21,253 bases of DNA. It comes from JBHYGK01 sp051859045. Its GTDB lineage: Bacteria > Pseudomonadota > Gammaproteobacteria > Xanthomonadales > Xanthomonadaceae. A program made the translations under genes and the position numbers. The notes beneath the pieces were generated by a model. It was not told the origin of the DNA. It saw only the letters and a program-made list of their open reading frames with translations, and searched no databases. The number at the start of each line of letters is the position of its first letter. Position 1 is the first letter of the stretch. The stretch spans positions 1 to 21,253 of the forward strand of contig JBHYGK010000032.1 of NCBI GenBank assembly GCA_051859045.1, given 5' to 3'. Shown here piece by piece: positions 6,948-14,149 of the stretch.

Positions 6948-7061
6948 CTCGGATCCACCAGCCCGCTCCCCCGGGCCGGATCCCGGGAAGCAGTCCCTCC
7001 CCAGACTGGCTTCCTCCCCCCGACCCCGCCGGCGCCCCCCTCGCCGGCGGGGTTTTCTTTT
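6948..7061 (+). ncRNA. Candidate sX13-like small RNA with three C-rich hairpin loops
   Basis: Three successive hairpins can be drawn by hand. Hairpin 1 (6951-6983) has GGATCC pairing with GGATCC and an inner GCCCG/CGGGC stem with loop CTCCCC. Hairpin 2 (6987-7013) has GAAG-CAGTC pairing with GACTG-(G)-CTTC and loop CCTCCCCA. Hairpin 3 (7024-7052) is a perfect 11-bp terminator stem with loop CCCCCCT, followed by TTTTCTTTT. All three loops expose CCCC. From memory, sX13 of Xanthomonas is a roughly 115-nt RNA confined to Xanthomonadaceae. It is encoded in the gap downstream of polA and acts through C-rich loops on G-rich motifs near ribosome-binding sites. Position, size and loops agree here. 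The 5' end is uncertain (6948 if the proximal promoter is used, about 6859 if the distal one is). No coding potential is seen. Confidence 0.68.
7023..7061 (+). terminator. Strong Rho-independent terminator of the small RNA
   Basis: An 11-bp perfect GC stem (7024-7034 with 7042-7052), extendable by one A-T pair, has a 7-nt loop and is followed by TTTTCTTTT at 7053-7061. It works only in the plus direction because the minus side has no T-run. It is 365 bp beyond the polA stop, too far to be simply the polA terminator, which supports a separate transcript. Confidence 0.9.
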
Positions 7062-7094
7062 GGGCGCCCGGCGACGCCCGCCCGGACGGCCCGC

Positions 7095-8009
7095 TCAGCC
7101 GGCCTCGCCCAGCCAGTCGCGCGGGCGCAGCCAGTCCGCCAGCGCGGCCTCCTCGCTGCCGTCCTCGGGCCGGTACTGGTACTCGAAGCGCACCCGCGGC
7201 GGCAGGCTCATCAGGATCGACTCGGTGCGCCCGCCGCTCTGCAGGCCGAACAGCGTGCCGCGATCGAACACCAGGTTGAACTCGACGTAGCGGCCGCGGC
7301 GGTAGAGCTGGAACTCGCGCTCGCGCTCGCCCCAGGCGTCGTCGCGGCGGCGCGCCACGATCGGCAGGTAGGCGTCGAGGAAGGCGTCGCCCACCGCGCG
7401 CTGGTAGCCGAAGGCCGCGTCCCAGCCGCCCTCGCTGAAGTCGTCGAAGAACAGCCCGCCCACGCCGCGGGTCTCGCCGCGGTGCTTGAGGACGAAGTAC
7501 TCGTCGCACCAGGCCTTGTGCGCGGCGTAGCGCGCCTCGCCGCCGTGCGCCACGGCCACGTCGCGGGCCACGCGGTGCCAGTGCAGCACGTCCTCGCGGA
7601 CCGGGTAGAAGGGCGTGAGGTCGAAGCCGCCGCCGAACCACCACACCGGCTCGCCCTCGGCCGGGCGGGCCTCGAACACGCGCACGTTCATGTGGGTGGT
7701 GGGGATGCGCGGGGAGCGCGGGTGGAACACCAGCGACACGCCCGCCGCGCGCCAGGGCGCGCCGGCGAGCTGCGGGCGGTGCTGGGTGGCCGAGGGCGGC
7801 AGGCGGGTGCCGTGCACCTCCGAGAAGCCGATCCCGGCCTGCTCGAACACCGCGCCCTCCTTCATCACCCGCGAGCGGCCGCCGCCGCCCTCCGCGCGCG
7901 TCCAGGCGTCCTCGGCGAAGCGGCCCTCGCCGTCGCAGGCCTCCAGCGCGGTACAGATGCGATCCTGCAGGCCGCGCAGGTAGGCGGTGACGTCCTCGAA
8001 GCCGCTCAC
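7095..8009 (-). CDS. hemF: Oxygen-dependent coproporphyrinogen III oxidase
   Basis: Heme biosynthesis enzyme that oxidatively decarboxylates coproporphyrinogen III to protoporphyrinogen IX using O2, in the cytoplasm. It is 304 aa (E. coli HemF 299). Conserved blocks are GGGGRSRV, VFEQAG, SATQHRPQLAG, MNVRVFE, WWFGGGFDLTPFYP, WCDEYFVLKHRGETRGVGGLFFDDF and RYVEFNLVFDRGTLFGLQSGGRTESI. His96 and His106 fall at the metal-binding positions known from E. coli HemF. The start is the GTG at 8009, which overlaps the stop of the upstream peptidase gene as GTGA, so the two are probably cotranslated. An ATG is not available at this position. No intrinsic terminator for this strand is seen after the stop. 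Confidence 0.97.
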   Translation of the reverse strand: MSGFEDVTAYLRGLQDRICTALEACDGEGRFAEDAWTRAEGGGGRSRVMKEGAVFEQAGIGFSEVHGTRLPPSATQHRPQLAGAPWRAAGVSLVFHPRSPRIPTTHMNVRVFEARPAEGEPVWWFGGGFDLTPFYPVREDVLHWHRVARDVAVAHGGEARYAAHKAWCDEYFVLKHRGETRGVGGLFFDDFSEGGWDAAFGYQRAVGDAFLDAYLPIVARRRDDAWGEREREFQLYRRGRYVEFNLVFDRGTLFGLQSGGRTESILMSLPPRVRFEYQYRPEDGSEEAALADWLRPRDWLGEAG

Positions 8010-10453
8010 TCCGCCGGCTCCGCCAGCACGTCGCGCGCCGAGGCCGGGGCGTCGGGGCCGATGGTGCGCTCGAACAGCTCGTAGATCCGGCGGTACTGGT
8101 CGTGCCAGCTCTCCGGGTGCTGGTAGGCGTGGCGCTCCAGCGGGTAGCTGGCCAGCTCCCAGCGCGGCTTGCCCAGCTCGATCAGGCGCTGCGCCAGCCG
8201 CACGGAGTCCTGGTAGAAGACGTTGTCGTCGATCATGCCGTGGGCGATCAGCAGGTGGCCGCGCAGGCCCTCGGCGTGCTCGATCGGCGAGCTGGTGCGG
8301 TAGGCCTCGGGCGCCAGCTCGGGGGTGTCGAGGATGTTCGAGGTGTACTCGTGGTTGTACATGCGCCAGTCGGTGACCGGGCGCAGCGCCGCGCCGGCGA
8401 CGAAGCGGTCGGGCGCGTTGAACATCGCCATGAAGGCCATGAACCCGCCGTAGCTGCCGCCGTAGATGCCCACCCGCGCCGGGTCGGCCTGGTGTTCCGC
8501 GGCCAGCCAGTCGATGCCGTCGAGGTAGTCGCGCAGCTCGGGCGTGCCCATCCGGCGGTAGATCGCGGTGCGCCAGTCGCGGCCGTAGCCGGCGGAGGCG
8601 CGGAAGTCGAGGTCGAGCACGAGGTAGCCGCGCTCCACCAGCAGCTGGTGGAACATCTGCTCGCGGAAGTACACCGGGAAGCGCGCGTGCACGTTCTGCA
8701 GGTAGCCCGCGCCGTGGACGAACATCACCACCGGGTAGCGGCGGCCGGGCTCGAGCGTCCCGGGCCGGTAGAGCTTGCCCCAGATCGTGCCCGCGCCGTC
8801 GCTGGAGGGCACCTGCACGATGCGCGGCGCCAGCCACGTGCGCGCGCGGTAGTCGGCCGTGCGGGTGTCGGTGAGCTGGCGCGCGCCGGCGCCGTCGACG
8901 CCGACCACGTGCAGCTGCGCGGGGACGTGCGGGGAGGACGCGCGCACGGCCAGGCGGCGGCCGTCGGGCGAGGGCGCGAACGACTCCACGCCGTCGAGCG
9001 CGGTGATCTCGCGCACCTCGCCGCCGGCCACCGGCACCTCGCAGACCTCGTAGTCGCCGGGCCACGCGCGGTTGCACAGGAACCACAGCCGCGCGCCGTC
9101 GGGCGAGGCCGCCACCTCGCTGGTCTCCCAGCGGCCCTGGGTCAGCGCGCGCGGGCGCGGGCTGCGCGCCGTGGCGTCCACCACGTACAGGTGCGAATAG
9201 CCGGTGTGCTCGCTCAGCAGCCACAGCGAGCGGCCGTCGGGCAGCCAGCCGGACTCGTTGAAGGCCCAGTTGATCCAGCCCGGGTCGGTGAGGCGGTGCA
9301 GCGGGCGCAGCGCGGCGCGCTCGCCGGCCGCGGCGGGATCGAGCACGGCGATCCAGCGGTCCTTGTTGTCGACGCTGCGCAGGGTGACGGCGGCCAGCGT
9401 GCCGGCGTCGTTCCAGCGCACGCCCTCCACGCGCACCGGGCGCTGGCCCTCGAGCGCGGGCAGGCCGGCGGCCGCGCGGTCGGCGGCCAGCGGGTCGGTC
9501 GCGATGCCGGGCAGCGCGTCGAGCGACACCTCGCGCACCTGGCCGCCGGCCAGCGCGACCAGGCGCAGCGACTGGCCGGCGGGCGGGTTGCGGCCGACGC
9601 GGGTGCGCACGTCCTCCATGTCCTCGTAGCCCGACTCGGTGACGTAGCGCGGCATCTGGCCCGCGCGGCCGGCGTCGGCGCCCTCGGGCTCGACGACGGC
9701 CACCACGTGGGTCAGCGCCGGCGACAGCGCCTGCGCCTGCAGCGACAGCCCGGCGCCGAGGTATACCGGCGCCGCGGCGCGGCCGGGATCGGCGGCGCGG
9801 CGGGCCTCGGCGGCCTCGCGCGCGGCCTCGCGGGCCGCGCGCTCGCGGGCCAGCGTCGCGATCAGGCGCAGCTGGTGCTCGCGCAGCGCGTCGGCCGCCG
9901 GCGGCGCCGCGGGGTCGTCGCCGGTGCGCAGCTGCGCGACCGTGGCCAGCGCCCCGCCGCCGGGGGCGGCGTGCAGCCAGTCCTCGCCGCGCCGGAACAC
10001 CACGCCGCCGGTGGTGGCGAAGGCCACGTCGGCCTCCTCCTCGGCGCTGCGGGTGAGCGCCTCGAGGCGGCCGTCGGCGAGGTGGCGCACGAACACGTCA
10101 CCGTCGCGCACGAAGGCGGCGCGCCCGCGCGCCCCGTCGAACACCGGCGCCGCGCCGTCGACCGCGGCCAGCGCGGCGTCGTCCAGGCGCAGCGACTCGC
10201 CGCCGTCGGCGCCCACGCGCCAGGTGTCGCGCACCGGCGAGCCCTCGCGCTTGAGCAGGTAGTGCAGCTGCGCGCCGTCGAGGCTCCACCAGGCCAGCTC
10301 GACCGGCGGGCCGATCCAGTCCGGATGCGCCATCGCCTGCCGGAGGTCGAGCGCCGGCGGCGTGGCGGCGGGGGCATCGGCGGCGTCGACGGCCGCGGCG
10401 GCGGGCGCCGCGGCGAGGGCGGCCGCCAGGGCCAAGACGAGGGGGTGGCGCAT
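8006..10453 (-). CDS. Secreted S9 family peptidase (prolyl oligopeptidase/DPP-IV type)
   Basis: Exported serine peptidase, 815 aa. An N-terminal signal peptide (MRHPLVLALAAALAAAPAAAA) is followed by a beta-propeller region resembling the DPP-IV N-terminal domain (about residues 40-560, with blades such as LPDGRSLWLLSEHTGYSHLYVVD and SPDGRRLAVRAS). A C-terminal alpha/beta-hydrolase domain follows. The catalytic triad is visible: nucleophile Ser667 in GIYGGSYGG, Asp742 in HGMIDDN, His775 in ERHAYQH. Members of the family release dipeptides or cleave after proline. The exact specificity is not readable here. An Ala/Arg/Glu-rich helical insert (RERAAREAAREAAEARRAA) sits in the propeller around residue 210. 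GGAG precedes the ATG by about 8 nt. The gene ends inside the hemF start (4-nt overlap) and is divergent from ycgL. Confidence 0.93.
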   Translation of the reverse strand: MRHPLVLALAAALAAAPAAAAVDAADAPAATPPALDLRQAMAHPDWIGPPVELAWWSLDGAQLHYLLKREGSPVRDTWRVGADGGESLRLDDAALAAVDGAAPVFDGARGRAAFVRDGDVFVRHLADGRLEALTRSAEEEADVAFATTGGVVFRRGEDWLHAAPGGGALATVAQLRTGDDPAAPPAADALREHQLRLIATLARERAAREAAREAAEARRAADPGRAAAPVYLGAGLSLQAQALSPALTHVVAVVEPEGADAGRAGQMPRYVTESGYEDMEDVRTRVGRNPPAGQSLRLVALAGGQVREVSLDALPGIATDPLAADRAAAGLPALEGQRPVRVEGVRWNDAGTLAAVTLRSVDNKDRWIAVLDPAAAGERAALRPLHRLTDPGWINWAFNESGWLPDGRSLWLLSEHTGYSHLYVVDATARSPRPRALTQGRWETSEVAASPDGARLWFLCNRAWPGDYEVCEVPVAGGEVREITALDGVESFAPSPDGRRLAVRASSPHVPAQLHVVGVDGAGARQLTDTRTADYRARTWLAPRIVQVPSSDGAGTIWGKLYRPGTLEPGRRYPVVMFVHGAGYLQNVHARFPVYFREQMFHQLLVERGYLVLDLDFRASAGYGRDWRTAIYRRMGTPELRDYLDGIDWLAAEHQADPARVGIYGGSYGGFMAFMAMFNAPDRFVAGAALRPVTDWRMYNHEYTSNILDTPELAPEAYRTSSPIEHAEGLRGHLLIAHGMIDDNVFYQDSVRLAQRLIELGKPRWELASYPLERHAYQHPESWHDQYRRIYELFERTIGPDAPASARDVLAEPAE

Positions 10454-10528
10454 GCGCGGGCTCCGGCAGGGGGGCGAAAGGCGCCAAGCCTAGCAAGCGC
10501 GCGGCTTTCCCCGCCCCCCCGATCAGGC

Positions 10529-10534
10529 GACAAT
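10529..10534 (+). promoter_or_regulatory. Candidate -10 element of ycgL
   Basis: GACAAT lies 45 bp upstream of the ycgL ATG in the 125-bp gap shared with the divergent peptidase gene. A convincing -35 is not seen. Confidence 0.25.
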
Positions 10535-10578
10535 CCCGGCGGATCGGGCCTTCGCCCGCCAGCGCGCCCCACGACCGA

Positions 10579-10836
10579 ATGATCGCCCACGTCTACAAGA
10601 GCCTCCGCCAGGCCGATGCCTACCTGTACCTGCGCGCGCGCGACGCCTTCGAGCTCGTGCCCGAGGCGGTGTCGGCGCGGCTCGGCGAGCTGGCCTTCGT
10701 GCTCGAGGTGGCGCTGACCCCGGAGCGGCGCCTGGCGCGCGTGGACGCCGCGCTGGTGCGCGAGGCGCTCGCCGGCCCGGGCTGGTTCGTGCAGCTGCCG
10801 CCGACGGCGCCGCCGCCGGAGCGCGCGGATGGCTGA
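10579..10836 (+). CDS. ycgL: YcgL domain protein
   Basis: Small cytoplasmic protein, 85 aa, of the YcgL family (function unknown). It begins MIAHVYKSLRQADAYLYL and has the family-like F-x-x-VPEAVSARLGELAFVLEVAL, then RRLARVDAALVREALAGPGWFVQLPP. The length fits family members of about 80-110 aa. No clear Shine-Dalgarno precedes the ATG. A possible -10 (GACAAT) lies 45 bp upstream. The stop lies inside the start region of the next gene (ATG at 10829, 8-nt overlap), so the large ankyrin protein is probably translated by coupling to ycgL. Confidence 0.88.
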   Translation: MIAHVYKSLRQADAYLYLRARDAFELVPEAVSARLGELAFVLEVALTPERRLARVDAALVREALAGPGWFVQLPPTAPPPERADG

Positions 10837-13800
10837 GGCCGGGCCGCGCAAGTGGGCCCGCGGCCTCGCCGCGCTCGCCGCCGCCGTCGCGCTCGCCGGG
10901 CTGCCCGCGTGGCGGCCGCTGGCGTGGCTGCTGCCGGGCCTGCTGCTGGCGCAGCCGCTGTTCGCGCTCGGCGTGGCCTGGCTGCGCGGCACCCGGCTCG
11001 GCCCCGACCGCCTCGACCGCGGCCTGCGCGACGCGGTCGCGATGGCGCTGATGTGGGCCGCCGCGGTGGGCCTGATGGCCCTGCTGGCGGCCTGGCCGCT
11101 GCAGGCGCTGCGCGCCACCGGCTCGCTCGCCTCGGCGCTGGGCCTCTCGTTCTGCCTCGGGCTGTGGCTGGTGATGGCCTGGCGCAGCTGGCCGGCGTTC
11201 GGCCTGGCCGCGCGCCAGGGCGGCGGGCTGGCCGCGCTGGCCGCGGCGCCCGGCGCGCACGCGGCCGACGCCCGCGGCCTCGCGCTGGCGCTGCTGCTCG
11301 CGCTGCCGGTGGGCCTCGGGCTGGCCGCGGCCTGGCCGGGCCTGCTCGACGCCGACGTGCAGCGGCAGGTCCTGCTCGCCCACCTGGTGCTGGCGCCGCT
11401 GGTGCACCTCGCGCTCAACCGCCACGGCGAGCCGCCGCCGCTGCCCGCGCTGCTGCCCGAACTCGAGCCGGAGCCCGAGGCCGAGCGCCTGCCCAGCGGC
11501 GCGCCCGAGGGCCTGGCCGATCCCGACGAGCGCCTGTACGCCGCCGCGCGCAGCGGGCGCGTCGACGCCGCGCTGTCGGCGCTCGAGGACGGCGCCGACC
11601 CGCACGCGCTGCCGATCGCCGGCGACCGCGACCAGCGCACGCTGGCGATGCTGGCGGCGGTGCTGGTCGACCTGCGCCTGCTGCGCGAGCTGATCCGCCT
11701 CGGCGTCGACCTCAACCTGCGCCACGGCGGCCTGACCCCGCTGCTCGCGGCCACCCGCGACTCCTGGCACGGCCGCACCGAGGCGGTGATGACCCTGCTG
11801 GCGAACGGCGCCGACCCGCGCCTGACCGACGGCGAGGGCCAGACCCCGCTGCACCACGCCGCGCGCAGCACCGATCCCGGCGTCGCCGCGCTGCTGCTCG
11901 ACGCCGGCGCCCAGCTCGAGGCGCTCGACGCCGAGGGCTGGAGCCCGCTCGGCATCGCCTGCCTGGCCGGCAACTGGCGGCTGGCGAAGTTCCTGATCGA
12001 GCGCGGCGCGAAGCCCGAGCCCGCGAACGGCCAGCCGGCCCTGCTCGCCGCCGCGTCCGGCGAGGACGACCCGGCCGGCGTGCAGCTGCTGCTGCGCCAC
12101 AAGGCCAAGGTCGACGCGCGCGGCGCGGGCGGCCGCAGCGCGCTGCTCGCCGCCGCCGCCGCCGGCAACGCCGAGGTGCTGGGCGCGCTGCTGCAGGCGC
12201 ACGCCGATGCCGGCGGCCGCGACCACGCCGGCCTCGCGCCGCTGCTCGAGGTGGCCCGCGGCGGCCACGAGGCCTGCCTCGTGCGCCTGGCCGCGGCCCA
12301 GCCCGATCCGGCCTGCGCGGATGCGCGCGGCGCGAACGCGCTGCTGCACGCGGTGGCCAACCCCGGCGTCGAGCCGGGCTTCATCCGCCGCCTGCTCGAG
12401 CTCGGCGTCGACCCGCGCCAGCCCGACGCGGACGGCCGCACCGCGGTCGACGCCGCGGTGGCGCTGGGCCGCTGGCGCCTCGTGGTCGCGCTCGATCCCA
12501 CCCATCCGCTGCCCTCCAGCGTCAGCGAGGACCTCGCCGCCGGCCCGCGCGAGCGCACCCCGCGCGAGCTGCTGCGCGACGCGCTCGCCGAGCGCCGCTT
12601 CGATGCCGCCGAGGACCTCGTGGCGCTGGCCGCCGGCGGCGGCATCGACCCGCCATCGGCCAGCACCCTGCTGCTGGAGTTCGCCGCCGAGGGCGACGCC
12701 GACGCCTGGGACTGGCTGCTCGGCCACGGCGTGCGCGCCGACCTGCCGCTGCGCGAGGGCGACACGGTGGTGTTCCACCTGCTCGACCGCGGCGGCGTCG
12801 GCGCGCCCGCGCTGTGGCGGCTGTGCGAGCGGGGCGTGTCGCCGGCCGGCCGCGGCGGCCTGGCCCGCTACCTCGCCGCCTGCCTCGCCGGCGAACACAC
12901 CTCGCGCGGCCACGAGCAGCTGGCGCTGGCCCTGCTCGAGCGCGGCGCCGATCCGTTCGCCGCGGCGGGCGAGGGCGAGCTGCCGCTGGCGCTGGCGGTG
13001 CGGCTGGGCTGGATGCGCCTCGCCGGGCAGCTGCTGGCGATGGGCGTGGACCCCAACCGCCGCGACGCGCGCGGCATGGGCCCGCTGCACCTGGCCTGCC
13101 AGCTGGGCCGCGAGGCCGCGGTGCGCCTGCTGGTGCGCCACGGCGCCTCGCCCGAGCTGGCCTCGGCCGACGGCCAGACCCCGCTCGGCATCGCGCTCAG
13201 CGCGGGCCGGCGCGACCTCTCGGCCTGGCTGGAGTGGCGCGGCTGGAAGCTGCCGGCGCGCGCGCTGCGCCCGGGCGACCTGCCCGCGGCCGCGATCGCC
13301 GGCGACGCCGACGCGGTGCGCCGCCTGGTCGAGCTGGGCCTGCCGGTGGACGCGGTGGACTCGCAGGGCTGCAGCGCGCTGCTGCGCGCCTCCGGCGGCG
13401 GCCACGAGGCGGTGGTCGAGCGCCTGCTCGCCGCCGGCGCCGACACCGCGCTGGCCGCGCGCACCGGCGCCACCCCGCTGAGCGCGGCGGTGAGCATGCG
13501 CCACGCCGGCATCGTCGACCGCCTGCTCGGGGCCGGCGCGGCGGTCGACCTGGCCCTGCCCGGCGGCGTCACCCCGCTGATGCTGGCCGCGGCGCTGGGC
13601 CTGCCCGAACTCGCCGGCCGCCTGCTCGCGCACGGCGCCGACGTGCACGCGCGCGACGCCCAGGGCCTGGGCCCGCTGCACTGCACGGCGCTGTACGCCT
13701 TCCAGGCCCGCGACCGCCAGCGCGTGCTGGCGCTGTTCGACTTGCTGCTGCTGGCCGGCGCCGAGCCCGACCTGGCGAGCGGCTCGGGCCAGACCCCGCT

Positions 13801-14140
13801 GCTGCTGCTGCTCGGCGCGCGCGCCGAGGCCGGCACCGCCTGCGAGGAGGAGGTGCTGCTGGCGGCGCTGGAGCGCCTGCTGCAGGAGGACGTGACCCTG
13901 GACGCCGCCGAGCAGCGCGGCTTCACGCCGCTGCACCTGGCGGCGCTGCACGGCCTGCTGCGCGTGGTCCAGCGCCTGCTGCGCGAGGGCGCCGACCGTG
14001 GCCGCCGCGACGCGCTCAACCGCACCCCGCACGAGATCGCGGTGCTGCGCGGCTTCGTCGACGTGGCCGCGGAGTTCGAGCCGGGCCGCGGCGGCGCCGG
14101 CTCGCCCTCGTTCGCGCGCTTCCTGCGCGAGCGCGAGTAG
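10829..14140 (+). CDS. Large membrane-anchored ankyrin repeat protein
   Basis: 1103-aa protein with two parts. Residues 1-200 contain about six hydrophobic segments (around 10-27, 29-50, 70-93, 98-118, 147-168 and 178-195). A Pro/Glu-rich linker follows (about 200-225). From about residue 228 to the end there are roughly 18 ankyrin repeats. Good copies are GEGQTPLHHAARSTDPGVAA near 334, AEGWSPLGIACLAGNWRLAK near 368, RGMGPLHLACQLGREAAVRL near 748, TGATPLSAAVSMRHAGIVDR near 878, GGVTPLMLAAALGLPELAGR near 911 and RGFTPLHLAALHGLLRVVQR near 1030. The stretch at about 560-710 is divergent. With an even number of helices, the ankyrin array and the N-terminus should be on the same side, probably the cytoplasm, suggesting a membrane scaffold or receptor. 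No enzyme domain is seen. It overlaps ycgL by 8 nt and is convergent with the antiporter gene, with a 9-bp gap. Confidence 0.93.
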   Translation: MAEAGPRKWARGLAALAAAVALAGLPAWRPLAWLLPGLLLAQPLFALGVAWLRGTRLGPDRLDRGLRDAVAMALMWAAAVGLMALLAAWPLQALRATGSLASALGLSFCLGLWLVMAWRSWPAFGLAARQGGGLAALAAAPGAHAADARGLALALLLALPVGLGLAAAWPGLLDADVQRQVLLAHLVLAPLVHLALNRHGEPPPLPALLPELEPEPEAERLPSGAPEGLADPDERLYAAARSGRVDAALSALEDGADPHALPIAGDRDQRTLAMLAAVLVDLRLLRELIRLGVDLNLRHGGLTPLLAATRDSWHGRTEAVMTLLANGADPRLTDGEGQTPLHHAARSTDPGVAALLLDAGAQLEALDAEGWSPLGIACLAGNWRLAKFLIERGAKPEPANGQPALLAAASGEDDPAGVQLLLRHKAKVDARGAGGRSALLAAAAAGNAEVLGALLQAHADAGGRDHAGLAPLLEVARGGHEACLVRLAAAQPDPACADARGANALLHAVANPGVEPGFIRRLLELGVDPRQPDADGRTAVDAAVALGRWRLVVALDPTHPLPSSVSEDLAAGPRERTPRELLRDALAERRFDAAEDLVALAAGGGIDPPSASTLLLEFAAEGDADAWDWLLGHGVRADLPLREGDTVVFHLLDRGGVGAPALWRLCERGVSPAGRGGLARYLAACLAGEHTSRGHEQLALALLERGADPFAAAGEGELPLALAVRLGWMRLAGQLLAMGVDPNRRDARGMGPLHLACQLGREAAVRLLVRHGASPELASADGQTPLGIALSAGRRDLSAWLEWRGWKLPARALRPGDLPAAAIAGDADAVRRLVELGLPVDAVDSQGCSALLRASGGGHEAVVERLLAAGADTALAARTGATPLSAAVSMRHAGIVDRLLGAGAAVDLALPGGVTPLMLAAALGLPELAGRLLAHGADVHARDAQGLGPLHCTALYAFQARDRQRVLALFDLLLLAGAEPDLASGSGQTPLLLLLGARAEAGTACEEEVLLAALERLLQEDVTLDAAEQRGFTPLHLAALHGLLRVVQRLLREGADRGRRDALNRTPHEIAVLRGFVDVAAEFEPGRGGAGSPSFARFLRERE

Positions 14141-14149
14141 CGCGCGGCC

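Noticed and set aside
8102..10582. Long plus-strand open frame opposite the S9 peptidase
   Set aside because: Low-complexity Ala/Arg/His/Gln composition with no motif. The minus-strand frame has a signal peptide and a full catalytic triad.
10523..14032. Long minus-strand open frame opposite the ankyrin protein
   Set aside because: Antisense shadow of regularly repeated high-GC codons; no start context and no domain.
11500..14100. Repeated GGCCAGACCCCGCTG-like words suggestive of a DNA repeat array
   Set aside because: They encode the conserved G-Q-T-P-L of ankyrin repeats at irregular distances. Protein repeats explain them, and they are not a CRISPR or mobile element.
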